Notes: generated from the sequence alone by a model not told the origin. Positions 41,331-50,184 are shown, counted from the first letter of the stretch. The stretch: DNA of 64,000 nt from Jeotgalibacillus sp. S-D1 (GCF_004358665.1 NZ_SMZR01000001.1:310001-374000), one strand, 5' to 3'. Made by a program: numbers and translations.

Positions 41331-41433
41331 AAGTATTTTTAAGCGTACTTCACAGAGCCGGTCGAGGATGAAAGCTGATTATGGCTTTCTTCTTTTCATG
41401 TCAGGCAGCTAAAGAGGTGAACGCTCTTTTTTA
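41331..41433 (+). promoter_or_regulatory. Possible attenuator leader of trmR-trhP1-trhP2
   Basis: Hairpin GAAAGC (41370-41375) / GCTTTC (41384-41389), then a terminator-like hairpin AAAGAG (41411-41416) / CTCTTT (41424-41429) with further Ts, ending 35 bp before the trmR start. The 5-prime segment AGCGT (41342-41346) can instead pair with ACGCT (41421-41425), which would break the second hairpin. No T-box sequence is present. Confidence 0.45.
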
Positions 41434-41468
41434 TGTGAATTGCAGCGGAGTAAAAGGCGGGATTCCTA

Positions 41469-42107
41469 TTGAATGATCAAGTTCACGGCTATATTGAAAA
41501 ACTGTACACAGACCGTGCGCCATTACTTACGGAGATGGAGAACTTTGCTGTCGAGGGGAATATCCCCATTATGGAACTTGATGGTATAGAAGCTTTGCTC
41601 CAATGGCTCCGGTTTCAGCAGCCAAAGCGTATTTTAGAAGTTGGCACAGCCATTGGGTATTCAGCTATTCGGATGGCAGAGGCGTTGCCAGACGCTCAAA
41701 TTGTATCGATTGACAGAGATGAAGAGCGTCTTGCAAAGGCGTCAACCTATATAAGCAGATCAGGCTATGAGGATCGTATATTTCTACTCCATGGTGATGC
41801 ACTCGAAATAAAGCACAAGGCTGAAGAGTTTGGGCAATTCGATGCTTTATTTATTGATGCGGCGAAAAGTCAATATGGACGATTCTTTGAATTATATGAA
41901 CCTCTTTTATCAGCGCATGGTGTCATTTACACAGATAATGTTTTGTTTAAGGGCCTTGTGGCTGAAGCCAGTCCGGAAGTCAGCAGAAATGTAAAGCAGC
42001 TTTTAAGGAAAATAGATCATTATAATAAATGGTTAATGAATAATGAGAACTACCAAACAGTTATTTTGCCGGTGGGCGACGGTTTGGCCATAAGCAAAAA
42101 GAGGTGA
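41469..42107 (+). CDS. trmR: tRNA 5-hydroxyuridine methyltransferase TrmR
   Basis: SAM-dependent O-methyltransferase that turns ho5U34 into mo5U34 in B. subtilis tRNAs (YrrM). The 212-residue protein shows the SAM motif ILEVGTAIGYSAIRMA around 55-70, DRDEERLAKA near 86, and FDALFIDAAKSQYG near 133, all typical of the class I O-methyltransferase (catechol-type) family. Start is TTG at 41469 with AAGGCGGG upstream. It directly precedes the two U32 genes that make its substrate. Confidence 0.92.
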   Translation: MNDQVHGYIEKLYTDRAPLLTEMENFAVEGNIPIMELDGIEALLQWLRFQQPKRILEVGTAIGYSAIRMAEALPDAQIVSIDRDEERLAKASTYISRSGYEDRIFLLHGDALEIKHKAEEFGQFDALFIDAAKSQYGRFFELYEPLLSAHGVIYTDNVLFKGLVAEASPEVSRNVKQLLRKIDHYNKWLMNNENYQTVILPVGDGLAISKKR

Positions 42108-42111
42108 CGAT

Positions 42112-43041
42112 ATGAAGAAGCCGGAGTTGCTCGTCACGCCATTATCATCAGCACATATAAAAGAGTTATGTGAAGCCGGTGCTGATGCATTTATAATAGG
42201 CGAACAGCGATACGGGCTGCGTTTAGCAGCTGATTTTTCAAGAGAAGAATGCCAGGAAGCAATACGCATCGCCCATGATTATGATAAGAAGGTCTATATC
42301 GCAGTAAATGCTATTTTTCACAATGATAAAGTGGATGAATTAAATGATTACCTGCTGTTCTGTCAGGAAGCTGGAGCTGATGCAATTGTATTTGGTGACC
42401 CTGCAGTTTTAATGGCTGCCCGTGAATCAACACCGAACCTTCCTTTGCATTGGAACACAGAAACGACTGCCACCAATTACTTTACATGTAATTACTGGGG
42501 TCAACGCGGAGCAAAACGTGCTGTATTGGCCAGAGAGCTTTCAATGGATGCAATCGTTGAAATGAAGGAAAATGCAGAGGTTGAAATTGAGATTCAAGTT
42601 CACGGGATGACCTGCATGTTTCAATCTAAACGTTCTCTTCTGGGGAATTACTTCCTTTATCAAGGGAAAGCACTTCAAATTGAAAACCGAAAAGAGCAGA
42701 AAAACATGCTTCTTCATGATGTGGAACGAGATAATAAATACCCGATTTTTGAGGACGATAATGGCACGCATATAATGAGTCCAAACGATATGTGCATCAT
42801 TGATGAATTGCAGGAAATGATTGATGCGGGAGTCGATTCCTTTAAAATTGAAGGAGTTCTGCAAAAACCTGATTATGTAACGAATGTTACTGCATTATAC
42901 AGAAAAGCGATTGATGCTTGTGCAGCCGATCCTGAAGCGTATGAAGCCCAGAAAGACCAGTGGCTAGAAGCAATCGAAGAAGTACAGCAGCCACATCGTC
43001 CGCTCGATACTGGATTCTTCTTCAAAGAAACCGTCTATTAA
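42112..43041 (+). CDS. trhP1: tRNA hydroxylation protein TrhP1 (peptidase U32 family)
   Basis: A 309-residue U32-family protein, counterpart of YrrN, that with TrhP2 supports prephenate-dependent 5-hydroxylation of U34. The N-terminal TIM-barrel-like part starts KPELLVTPLSSAHIKEL and holds CEAGADAFIIGEQRYGLR. The U32 signature is degenerate: IQVHGMTCMFQSKRSLLGN keeps only one of the usual cysteines, so the iron-sulfur ligands seen in TrhP2 are missing. It begins four bases after trmR. Confidence 0.9.
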   Translation: MKKPELLVTPLSSAHIKELCEAGADAFIIGEQRYGLRLAADFSREECQEAIRIAHDYDKKVYIAVNAIFHNDKVDELNDYLLFCQEAGADAIVFGDPAVLMAARESTPNLPLHWNTETTATNYFTCNYWGQRGAKRAVLARELSMDAIVEMKENAEVEIEIQVHGMTCMFQSKRSLLGNYFLYQGKALQIENRKEQKNMLLHDVERDNKYPIFEDDNGTHIMSPNDMCIIDELQEMIDAGVDSFKIEGVLQKPDYVTNVTALYRKAIDACAADPEAYEAQKDQWLEAIEEVQQPHRPLDTGFFFKETVY

Positions 43042-43058
43042 GGTGGGAGGTCTCAAAG

Positions 43059-44339
43059 ATGGCAATAATAAATGATAAAATATCAACAATCATTGATGGG
43101 AAAAGAGTTATTGTAAAAAAGCCTGAATTATTGGCACCTGCCGGAAACCTTGAAAAGCTTAAAGTGGCAGTTCATTATGGCGCTGACGCGGTTTTTATTG
43201 GAGGTCAGGAATATGGCTTACGCTCAAATGCAGGCAATTTCACCTTGGAAGAAATGAAAGAAGGGGTCGAATTTGCAAGAGAGTATGGCGCAAAAATTTA
43301 TGTAACAACAAATATTTTTGCCCATAATGAAAATATGGACGGGCTGGAAGAGTATTTACGTGGCATTGCCTCTGCGGGGGTTGCTGGTATCATTGTCGCA
43401 GATCCGCTGATCATTGAAACATGTAAACGTGTGGCTCCTAATGTGGAAATCCACTTGAGCACCCAGCAGTCACTTTCCAACTGGAAAGCAGTTAAGTTCT
43501 GGAAAGAAGAGGGACTTCACCGCGTCGTATTAGCCCGGGAAACAAGCGGAGATGAAATTCAGGAAATGAAAGAAAAGGTAGATATTGAAATTGAAACATT
43601 TATCCATGGTGCAATGTGCATCGCATACAGCGGGCGCTGTGTCCTGAGCAACCATATGACAGCGCGTGATTCAAACCGTGGAGGCTGCTGTCAGTCATGC
43701 AGGTGGGATTATGACCTGTATGAAGTGGACAATATGGAAGAGAAAGCATTGTACAGTGAAGAAGATGCCCCGTTTGCCATGAGCCCTAAAGATTTAAAGC
43801 TGATAGAATCAATACCGAGAATGATTGAAGTTGGAATTGACAGCTTAAAAGTGGAAGGCCGGATGAAATCGATTCACTACGTTGCCACAGTAGTCAGTGT
43901 GTACCGTAAAGTGATTGACGCATATTGTGCGGATCCAGAAAACTTTAAAATTAAACAGGAATGGCTGGATGAACTGGATAAATGTGCAAATCGTGAAACA
44001 GCTACAGCTTTCTTTGAAGGTGTACCTGGACACGAGGAACAAATGTTTGGCGTTCATGGCAAAAAGACCAAGTTTGATTTTGCCGGTCTTGTTCTGGATT
44101 ATCATGAAGAGTCCGGCATGGTTACGCTGCAACAGCGCAACTACTTCCAATCCGGGCAGGAAGTAGAGTTTTTTGGGCCGGAAATGGAAAACTTTACACA
44201 AGTTGTGGATAAAATATGGGATGAAAAGGGCAATGAAATCGAAGCAGCCCGTCACCCGCTTCAAATCATAAAATTCAAAGTTGAGCGTCCTTTGCGTCCG
44301 CGCAACATGATGCGAAAGGAGCTTGTCGTTAAATCATGA
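43059..44339 (+). CDS. trhP2: tRNA hydroxylation protein TrhP2 (peptidase U32 family)
   Basis: A 426-residue U32-family protein, counterpart of YrrO. It has the full signature: [16 protein letters not shown], then [12 protein letters not shown], with the cysteines expected to bind an iron-sulfur cluster, and a C-terminal beta-rich domain (from about 335) with [15 protein letters not shown]. Works with TrhP1 to make ho5U34, which TrmR methylates. ATG 43059 follows GGGAGG; the longer frame reads through the end of trhP1. Its stop overlaps udk (ATGA). Confidence 0.93.
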   Translation: MAIINDKISTIIDGKRVIVKKPELLAPAGNLEKLKVAVHYGADAVFIGGQEYGLRSNAGNFTLEEMKEGVEFAREYGAKIYVTTNIFAHNENMDGLEEYLRGIASAGVAGIIVADPLIIETCKRVAPNVEIHLSTQQSLSNWKAVKFWKEEGLHRVVLARETSGDEIQEMKEKVDIEIETFIHGAMCIAYSGRCVLSNHMTARDSNRGGCCQSCRWDYDLYEVDNMEEKALYSEEDAPFAMSPKDLKLIESIPRMIEVGIDSLKVEGRMKSIHYVATVVSVYRKVIDAYCADPENFKIKQEWLDELDKCANRETATAFFEGVPGHEEQMFGVHGKKTKFDFAGLVLDYHEESGMVTLQQRNYFQSGQEVEFFGPEMENFTQVVDKIWDEKGNEIEAARHPLQIIKFKVERPLRPRNMMRKELVVKS

Positions 44340-44971
44340 GAAATAAACCAGTAGTGATTGGGGTAACAGGTGGATCAGGTTCGGGGAAGACTTCAGTAAC
44401 AAAATCTATTTATGATTTTTTTCAAGGGCATTCAATCGCTATGATTGAACAGGATTATTACTATAAGGACCAAAGTGAAATTCCTTATGAAGAACGTCTT
44501 GCAACGAATTATGATCATCCGCTGGCCTTTGATAATGATTTGCTGATTGAACACATTATGACGCTTCAAAATCGTGAGGCGATTGAGAAGCCGGTATACG
44601 ACTACACTGTTCATACCCGAGCTGAAAGAACCATACCAGTAGAGCCTAAGGATGTTATTATTTTAGAGGGTATTTTGGTATTGGAAGATGAAAGACTGCG
44701 TAACTTAATGGATATTAAGTTATATGTGGATACGGACTCTGACTTAAGAATTATTCGCCGTTTACTTCGTGATATAAACGAAAGAGGCCGTACGATTGAT
44801 TCAGTCGTTGATCAGTATATTAATGTGGTAAGACCGATGCACAATCAGTTCATTGAGCCTACTAAACGATATGCGGACATCATTATTCCGGAGGGCGGAC
44901 AAAATCACGTCGCCATCGACTTAATGGTAACGAAAATTCAAACGATTCTTGAACAAAAGTCAATTGTGTAA
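44336..44971 (+). CDS. udk: Uridine kinase
   Basis: Phosphorylates uridine and cytidine in pyrimidine salvage. The 211-residue protein has the P-loop GGSGSGKT at 12-19, [10 protein letters not shown] near 38-47, NYDHPLAFD near 58 and a C-terminal [13 protein letters not shown] lid near 140. Coupled to trhP2 through an ATGA overlap, which puts a salvage kinase into the tRNA-modification operon, as in B. subtilis. Confidence 0.97.
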   Translation: MRNKPVVIGVTGGSGSGKTSVTKSIYDFFQGHSIAMIEQDYYYKDQSEIPYEERLATNYDHPLAFDNDLLIEHIMTLQNREAIEKPVYDYTVHTRAERTIPVEPKDVIILEGILVLEDERLRNLMDIKLYVDTDSDLRIIRRLLRDINERGRTIDSVVDQYINVVRPMHNQFIEPTKRYADIIIPEGGQNHVAIDLMVTKIQTILEQKSIV

Positions 44972-44988
44972 TATGATAGCAAAGAATG

Positions 44989-45018
44989 TAAAGAGGATAT
45001 TATTTTTCCTCTTTTTTA
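44989..45018 (+). terminator. Terminator after udk
   Basis: Stem AAAGAGGA / TCCTCTTT, loop of nine bases, then Ts. Confidence 0.85.
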
Positions 45019-45100
45019 ACTTACTTCATAAAAGAAGTAATGAACACATAGCATGACTAAGAAGTAATCGGTTCTCATGCATTTAAAGGAGTGAAGGGTT

Positions 45101-45577
45101 TTGTCTAATGAAAAAGTATTTCCAATGACCCAAGCGGGGAAAGAGAAGCTTGAGCAAGAACTTGAGCAGCTAAAATCAGTAAAACGTAAAGAAGTGGTGG
45201 AGCGTATTAAAATAGCCCGCAGCTTTGGGGACCTGTCGGAAAACTCTGAATATGATTCAGCGAAAGAAGAACAGGCGTTTGTTGAAGGGCGGATTTCGAC
45301 GCTCGAGGCGATGATCCGCAATGCGAAAATTATTGAAGAAGACGGCACGTTGGATGGAGTGGTGTCTCTTGGGAAAACCGTTACATTTGTAGAAATGCCA
45401 AATGGTGATGAAGAGGCCTATACCATCGTCGGAAGTGCAGAGGCGGATCCGTTTGAAGGGCGTATATCGAATGATTCCCCTATTGCAAAAAGTCTGCTTG
45501 GTAAGGTTGTAGGCGATCAAGTGAAAGTTCAAACTCCTGGCGGGGACATGGATGTTAAAATCGTATCAATTAAATAA
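45101..45577 (+). CDS. greA: Transcription elongation factor GreA
   Basis: Rescues backtracked RNA polymerase by stimulating transcript cleavage. The 158-residue protein has the N-terminal coiled coil (residues ~10-75, tip acidic block [17 protein letters not shown]) and the C-terminal FKBP-like domain with [16 protein letters not shown] near 125. Start is TTG at 45101 after AAAGGAGTG. Single-gene unit with its own terminator. Confidence 0.97.
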   Translation: MSNEKVFPMTQAGKEKLEQELEQLKSVKRKEVVERIKIARSFGDLSENSEYDSAKEEQAFVEGRISTLEAMIRNAKIIEEDGTLDGVVSLGKTVTFVEMPNGDEEAYTIVGSAEADPFEGRISNDSPIAKSLLGKVVGDQVKVQTPGGDMDVKIVSIK

Positions 45578-45586
45578 ATTTACTAT

Positions 45587-45626
45587 AAAATACTTCAGAT
45601 GATGGTTATCATCTGAAGTATTTTTG
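45587..45626 (+). terminator. Terminator after greA
   Basis: Perfect 17-bp stem AAAATACTTCAGATGAT with its complement and a four-base loop, merging into a T run. Confidence 0.95.
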
Positions 45627-45781
45627 TAACATTTCCTTTTTGGGTTCGTCTAATCATATAGGTGAACCTACCTAGTTTTGAAAAGGGATTGATTTCACTT
45701 GTGCTGATAAGGTACGGTCATGTTATGCTAGTTTAGATTCCGTTGTCATTGGCAGACAGCGTCTTAATAGGAGTGATGAAA

Positions 45782-46498
45782 ATGGCATTTAATAATTCGA
45801 GGGTAACAATGCAGGATAAAAAAAGAAGAACAAATTTAATATTAAATTCTTCCATTGCCATTGTGCTTGGTTTAATTGTAATTGTAGGCTCAATTATTTT
45901 CTTTAATGATTCAAATAATACGGCTTCGACTGAGTCAGAAGAAAGTCAGACACTTGCTGAAAAGCATTTATCTTCTCAGGAATCCAATGAAGACAGCGGG
46001 TCTTTAGCAGATAAGGGACAGAACGATGAGAATGAGAATAGCGGTGCAGCAGTAGAAGATGATGAAAAAGAAGATGCAGCCGACGAAAAAGCAACTGAAG
46101 ATAAAGAAGCTGAAGAATTAGCAGCAAAAGAAAAGAAAGAAAAGGAAAAGAAAGAAAAAGAAGAACAAAAGCGTAAAGAAGATGAGAAGAAAGAATTGGA
46201 GTCAAATGACGAAACAAACAGTGATGACTGGAAACCAATTGGGACTTCGCAGACTGGGGAGCATGTTTCCTCCTATGATGAAGGAACGGTCGATTGGAAT
46301 GAGAAAGTTAAAGCTTTATCTTATGCTACTGGTATAAATGCAGATAACATGACTGTATGGTATATAGGAAATGATGGAAGCCCTCAAAAATCGGTTGGTA
46401 CGGTTTCGGAATCAGGTAAACCGAATGAAAAATACCGTGTCTATCTTGAATGGGTCGACCAAAAAGGATGGAAGCCAGTAAAAATGGAAAAATTATAA
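45782..46498 (+). CDS. yrrS: YrrS-family protein (DUF1510), membrane-anchored
   Basis: A 238-residue protein with a short basic N-terminus (QDKKRRTN), one membrane helix around residues 20-40, and a ~110-residue charged spacer. The spacer ends in a run of Lys/Glu repeats (EKKEKEKKEKEEQKRKE near 118-134). The C-terminal ~90 residues are the DUF1510 domain (SDDWKPIGTSQTGEHVSS, KVKALSYATGI, YRVYLEWVDQKGWKPV). The domain probably faces the outside. Function unknown. In B. subtilis yrrS follows greA and the penicillin-binding protein gene pbpI; pbpI is not here. ATG 45782 follows AGGAG. Confidence 0.88.
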   Translation: MAFNNSRVTMQDKKRRTNLILNSSIAIVLGLIVIVGSIIFFNDSNNTASTESEESQTLAEKHLSSQESNEDSGSLADKGQNDENENSGAAVEDDEKEDAADEKATEDKEAEELAAKEKKEKEKKEKEEQKRKEDEKKELESNDETNSDDWKPIGTSQTGEHVSSYDEGTVDWNEKVKALSYATGINADNMTVWYIGNDGSPQKSVGTVSESGKPNEKYRVYLEWVDQKGWKPVKMEKL

Positions 46499-46530
46499 AA
46501 AGAAGGAGCAGCTTTTGCTCCTTCTTTTTA
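46495..46530. terminator. Bidirectional terminator between yrrS and yrzA
   Basis: Stem AAAAGAAGGAGCA / TGCTCCTTCTTTT, flanked by A and T runs. Confidence 0.93.
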
Positions 46531-46731
46531 TTTGGCTTTGTAGTGAACAGAGGCAGTATAATGCGGCCGTCCTTTTTCATCGATGGCAACTTGATGGGAA
46601 ACAGCATGAACTTGCAGCATAATCGCCCGGTTCTGGTCGATTTTTATCTGAATTTTTTTCTCAAGATCCTGTAATGAGTGGGACTCATAGAATTCAACCT
46701 TATCTTGCAGTATATCTATTTGAAAAGACAT
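46528..46731 (-). CDS. yrzA: DUF2536 protein YrzA
   Basis: A 67-residue protein of the DUF2536 family: SFQIDILQDKVEFYESHSLQ at the start, an amphipathic middle LEKKIQIKIDQNRAIML, and HQVAIDEKGRPHYTASVHYKAK at the end. Function unknown; found in the same neighbourhood in B. subtilis. ATG 46731 has AGGAGG nine bases upstream; a TTG at 46734 is an alternative start. Confidence 0.8.
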   Translation of the reverse strand: MSFQIDILQDKVEFYESHSLQDLEKKIQIKIDQNRAIMLQVHAVSHQVAIDEKGRPHYTASVHYKAK

Positions 46732-46798
46732 CAATCAATTCCTCCTGATAAAATTAGATGGCAAATTTAATTGTATCATGTTCAGCAATAATGAAGAA

Positions 46799-46827
46799 TT
46801 GAAAAATGGGGTTTGCTGTGATAAAGT
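46799..46827 (+). promoter_or_regulatory. Candidate mtnN promoter
   Basis: TTGAAA (46799-46804), 17-bp spacer, TAAAGT (46822-46827), 45 bp upstream of mtnN. Confidence 0.55.
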
Positions 46828-46872
46828 CAAAGAAGTTTTGATGAACTTAATAAGGGTAAGGTGGGAACCAGA

Positions 46873-47586
46873 ATGAAAATTGCTATTATAGGTGCAATGG
46901 AGGAAGAAGTGTCATTGCTAAGATCAACGATAACAGATTCAAAAAAGGAAATCGTGGCTAACAGTGAGTTTACAAGCGGCAGAATGAACGATTCGGAAGT
47001 AGTACTTGTGAAAAGCGGTATTGGTAAAGTTAATGCGGCAATGACAACAACAATTTTATTGGAACGGTATCAGCCGGACCTAATTATTAATACAGGTTCA
47101 GCAGGAGGTTTTGAAGCGTCACTTAATGTCGGGGATGTGGTTATTTCCACTGAAGTGCGGCACCACGATGTAGATGTTACGGCATTTGGATATGAATACG
47201 GCCAAGTCCCCCAACTGCCGGCAGCGTTTACTGCTCATCCTTTACTGAGAGAGATTGCTGAGCAGCAAGCCGCCTCAATTGAAGGTATTCAAATAGTAAG
47301 CGGATTAATTGCTACAGGTGACTCATTTATGAATGATCCTGAACGAGTAGCTGCCTTAACTGACAAATTTACTAATCTGCAGGCGCTTGAAATGGAAGCA
47401 GCTGCAATTGCACAGGTTGCACATCAATACGGCACACCATTTGTCATTATCCGCTCGCTGTCTGATATTGCAGGAAAAGAGTCGGACATCTCATTTGATC
47501 AATACCTTGAAAAAGCAGCTGTCAATTCTGCTAATCTTGTAATGGATATTGTGTCAGGCGTCTCTAAATCATCATTTACAGCATAA
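46873..47586 (+). CDS. mtnN: 5'-methylthioadenosine/S-adenosylhomocysteine nucleosidase
   Basis: Cleaves MTA and SAH to adenine and a thioribose sugar, the first step in recycling SAM by-products. The 237-residue protein shows [11 protein letters not shown] near residues 6-16, [10 protein letters not shown] near 53-62, NTGSAGG near 78, and [12 protein letters not shown] near 173, with the catalytic Asp region SLSDIAG near 196. ATG 46873 follows AAGGTGGG. In B. subtilis it sits with yrrT, mccA and mccB; here it stands alone and ends four bases from the convergent sigK. Confidence 0.95.
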   Translation: MKIAIIGAMEEEVSLLRSTITDSKKEIVANSEFTSGRMNDSEVVLVKSGIGKVNAAMTTTILLERYQPDLIINTGSAGGFEASLNVGDVVISTEVRHHDVDVTAFGYEYGQVPQLPAAFTAHPLLREIAEQQAASIEGIQIVSGLIATGDSFMNDPERVAALTDKFTNLQALEMEAAAIAQVAHQYGTPFVIIRSLSDIAGKESDISFDQYLEKAAVNSANLVMDIVSGVSKSSFTA

Positions 47587-47590
47587 GAGG

Positions 47591-48304
47591 TTAAGGATCT
47601 TCCGTTAATCGTTCTTCTTGAGAAAACTCGTGGAAAAGCTTCATTAGAGCTCTTTTTTCTATTCGAGATACGTAGCTTCTTGAAATGCCTAATTCTTTGG
47701 CGATTTCCCGCTGCGTTTTTTCTTCAAGTCCGTTTAATCCAAATCGCTGTGTAATAACATCTTTTTCTCGGGGTTCAAGTGATTCTATAAACAATCGAAC
47801 CTTTTCCTGGTTCATTTTTTCGTGGATCAGCTGATCAAGTTCTTCTTCTTCGCCCCGCAGCACATCAATTAAACTGATTGCATTTCCGTCTTTATCTTCT
47901 CCGATCGGGTCGTTTAATGATACATCTTTTTTGACCTTTTTTAAGGAGCGTAAAAACATCAATATTTCATTTTCTATACATCTGGCAGCATAAGTGGCGA
48001 GCTTAGTTCCTTTATCAAAGGAATAGCTTTCAATGGCCTTAATTAATCCGATTGTTCCAATAGAGATTAAATCTTCATTGGATTCGCCAGTATTTTCAAA
48101 TTTCTTAACAATATGTGCTACCAGCCTTAAATTATGTTCAATAAGCGTTTTTCTTGCTTCGTCATCTCCTTTTAATGTTTTCTCGATCATTTCTTTTTCT
48201 TTTTCCTTAGATAACGGCTGCGGGAACGCATTCTGTTTAAAGTAGCCCATCAGCGCAGTACCGTCGCCGAGAGCCATTAAAAGAGCTAATAACAGACTGG
48301 ACAA
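47591..48304 (-). CDS. sigK: RNA polymerase sporulation sigma factor SigK (pro-sigma-K)
   Basis: Late mother-cell sigma factor. The 237-residue product has a ~20-residue hydrophobic prosequence ([19 protein letters not shown]) followed by [12 protein letters not shown]; Tyr21 equals the first mature residue after SpoIVFB cleavage in B. subtilis. Region 2 ([24 protein letters not shown] split by CIENEILM) and region 4 ([28 protein letters not shown]) are complete. The gene is continuous through ENEILM, so no skin-like element interrupts it. Start is TTG at 48304 after AAGGGAGGG. SpoIVFB and BofA, its processing partners, are outside this window. Confidence 0.96.
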   Translation of the reverse strand: MSSLLLALLMALGDGTALMGYFKQNAFPQPLSKEKEKEMIEKTLKGDDEARKTLIEHNLRLVAHIVKKFENTGESNEDLISIGTIGLIKAIESYSFDKGTKLATYAARCIENEILMFLRSLKKVKKDVSLNDPIGEDKDGNAISLIDVLRGEEEELDQLIHEKMNQEKVRLFIESLEPREKDVITQRFGLNGLEEKTQREIAKELGISRSYVSRIEKRALMKLFHEFSQEERLTEDP

Positions 48305-48333
48305 AGTTTGCCCTCCCTTCACTGCGTTTCTTA

Positions 48334-48341
48334 ACTATATG
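48334..48341 (-). promoter_or_regulatory. Possible sigma-E -10 element of sigK
   Basis: On the minus strand CATATAGT fits the sigma-E -10 CATACANT at 7 of 8 positions and sits about 30 bp before the sigK start; a good -35 was not seen. Confidence 0.35.
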
Positions 48342-48507
48342 AAGTGGGGAAAGAAAACTTGCTAGTCCACATCAATTATCATGCAGGCGGAATCCCTGAA
48401 AAACGGAATCCTGAGGGAAGAAGAAATAACTTAAATCGCTGCAGTGCACGTTGGAGCAGAGTTTGGACTTATTTTATAAACTGATTGAATAATTAGATTA
48501 TTCTCCT

Positions 48508-48542
48508 TAAAAAAAAGCCAATTCGCTTTAGAATTGGCTTTA
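48508..48542 (-). terminator. Terminator after pssA
   Basis: Stem AAAGCCAATTC / GAATTGGCTTT with six-base loop; the T run is on the minus strand. Confidence 0.88.
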
Positions 48543-48549
48543 ACACGCA

Positions 48550-49089
48550 TTACATTTTTTTTACTTTTAATGGACTTATCATAAGAATAGATAATAAAAA
48601 AACAATTGTAATATTCCAGGATAAGGATATTAACGGAGATGCTAAAAAACTTAGTGCCATCAGGCATCCTGCTGCTGTAATGGGAAGCCCTTCAAAAAAA
48701 CTGGAAGGTTCTTTGCAATTAAAACGGGCTAAACGGTAGGCTCCGCATCCAATATAAAAAATAGCCAGCATCATACCGCTGACACCAAAATCAAGTAATA
48801 GTCCATGATAAATTAACAGTGCCGGTGCTACTCCAAACGATACCAGATCACTCATGGAGTCGAGCTGCCTGCCAAGTTCTGATTCAATGCCTAATTTTCT
48901 TGCGGCAATGCCGTCAAAACGATCCATAAATGCAGCGATAAAAATAAGGAGTGCAGCTAGAGAAAATTCGCCTGTAGTGGTATAGAGAGCCGCAAAACCG
49001 CCAAGAACCAAATTGGAGAGTGTCAAAAGATTCGCGGTCTGTGCTTTGGCTTTTTTAAAGGTGTAATCAATTGCTTGCAAAAATGACAC
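48550..49089 (-). CDS. pssA: CDP-diacylglycerol-serine O-phosphatidyltransferase
   Basis: Makes phosphatidylserine from CDP-diacylglycerol and serine in the membrane. The 179-residue protein has several membrane helices and the full CDP-alcohol phosphotransferase motif with Asp56, Asp59, Gly60, Ala63, Arg64, Gly73, Asp77 and Asp81 at exactly the required spacing. Start is GTG at 49089 with GAGGAGG upstream; the frame further out (to 49155) lacks a ribosome site. Divergent from psd, which uses its product. Confidence 0.95.
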   Translation of the reverse strand: MSFLQAIDYTFKKAKAQTANLLTLSNLVLGGFAALYTTTGEFSLAALLIFIAAFMDRFDGIAARKLGIESELGRQLDSMSDLVSFGVAPALLIYHGLLLDFGVSGMMLAIFYIGCGAYRLARFNCKEPSSFFEGLPITAAGCLMALSFLASPLISLSWNITIVFLLSILMISPLKVKKM

Positions 49090-49184
49090 GGGGGTCCTCC
49101 TCGTAAAAGTTATAATACATATTGTACCCTTTTTAGTACTTGTTGTTAAGTCCATTATTCATGGAGATACAGGAGGCTTCGTCA

Positions 49185-49955
49185 ATGAAACGTTATATGT
49201 ACCAGAAATTTGTAGAATTAACGAATAGAAAATGGAGTTCTTCTTTATTAAAAAGATTCACAGCTTCAACGGTCAGTAAATTAATTATACCCTCATATAA
49301 AAAAGCTTTTTCGATTTCAGATGACGAGTGGATGAATCCTGAAACAGGATACCAGTCGCTCCAGGATTTCTTTACACGACAAGTGCAGCAGGACAAAAGA
49401 CCGGTATCTTCAGACGAAAAGAGCATTATCAGTCCGGTAGACGGGACTATTGAGTACGCGGGAACAATAACAGAAAAGGACGAATATGTAGTTAAAGGTA
49501 TAACCTATTCGATTGAAGATTTGCTTGGGAGTAAAGAGTATGCGAAGGTGTTTAACGGCGGTGAAGTAATGGTATTGTATTTAAGTCCAGCTAATTACCA
49601 TCGAATTCATTCCCCCGTAACTGGCAAGGTGGGAAGACAGTGGATATTTGGACGCTCTTCTTATCCCGTTAACCATTTTGGCTTAACCTATGGAAAGCAG
49701 CCACTGTCCAGAAACTATCGAATGGTCACAGAGGTCATTACTTCAAAAGGACAAATGGCTTTTGTAAAAGTAGGAGCAATGTTTGTAAACTCAATTCACC
49801 TGTCAAATACAACAGAGCACTGGCAGCGCGGGGAAGAAGTAGGTTTATTTCGTTTTGGTTCAACCGTCATTATTCTGACTCAAAAAGAAACTATGATCAG
49901 GATGAAAGATTCAGGACCCGTAAAAATGGGAGAGGAAATTGGGCGCTTCCGGTAA
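49185..49955 (+). CDS. psd: Phosphatidylserine decarboxylase
   Basis: Converts phosphatidylserine to phosphatidylethanolamine. The 256-residue proenzyme has FFTRQVQQDKRPV around 60, SPVDGTIEYAG around 83-93, YHRIHSPVTG around 136-145, and the self-cleavage site FGST with Ser226 expected to become the pyruvoyl group. ATG 49185 follows AGGAGG eight bases away. pssA/psd face each other head to head across ~95 bp. Confidence 0.96.
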   Translation: MKRYMYQKFVELTNRKWSSSLLKRFTASTVSKLIIPSYKKAFSISDDEWMNPETGYQSLQDFFTRQVQQDKRPVSSDEKSIISPVDGTIEYAGTITEKDEYVVKGITYSIEDLLGSKEYAKVFNGGEVMVLYLSPANYHRIHSPVTGKVGRQWIFGRSSYPVNHFGLTYGKQPLSRNYRMVTEVITSKGQMAFVKVGAMFVNSIHLSNTTEHWQRGEEVGLFRFGSTVIILTQKETMIRMKDSGPVKMGEEIGRFR

Positions 49956-49964
49956 TTATTAATA

Positions 49965-50093
49965 TTAAAGCGATAATGTCATGGATCTGCGCTCTATTGC
50001 TTCTTCTATTAGATTAATAAAGTCATCTGACAGATTAAGTCTTTTAGCTTCAGATAAGGCTTCAATGAGTATATGCAGTGGCAGCTTGTCCAC
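49965..50093 (-). CDS. sda: Sda, checkpoint inhibitor of sporulation kinase
   Basis: A 42-residue frame too short for routine ORF calling. Its core LIEALSEAKRLNLSDDF and the end LIEEAIERRS align with the helical hairpin of B. subtilis Sda (LIESYFKATEMNLNRDF, LIENEIKRRS), the protein that binds KinA and blocks sporulation when replication is perturbed. Start is GTG at 50093 with AAAGGAG eight bases upstream. Two more facts support it: sda precedes yqeG in B. subtilis too, and three DnaA boxes lie just upstream, where DnaA activates sda. Nine bases separate its stop from that of psd. Confidence 0.9.
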   Translation of the reverse strand: MDKLPLHILIEALSEAKRLNLSDDFINLIEEAIERRSMTLSL

Positions 50094-50169
50094 TTGACAT
50101 TCTCCTTTCAATCAATCGTTATTTGTATACTTAGATTAGCAGATCAATATTGAAAGAACAAGCGTTCTC

Positions 50170-50178
50170 TTATCCACA
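50170..50178 (+). promoter_or_regulatory. DnaA box 1 upstream of sda
   Basis: TTATCCACA, a perfect DnaA box, 77 bp upstream of the sda start. Confidence 0.85.
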
Positions 50179-50184
50179 GCCAGC

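Noticed and set aside
41325-41340. Second LexA box before trmR
   Set aside because: GGAACAAGTATTTT lacks the required GTT in the second half-site.
41331-41433. T-box riboswitch before trmR
   Set aside because: Some fragments look similar (CAGAGCCGG, GATGAAAGC), but the conserved AGGGTGGNACCGCG sequence is absent.
47591-48304. Skin-type excision site in sigK
   Set aside because: The coding sequence is continuous through the ENEILM region and no recombinase gene is present in the window.
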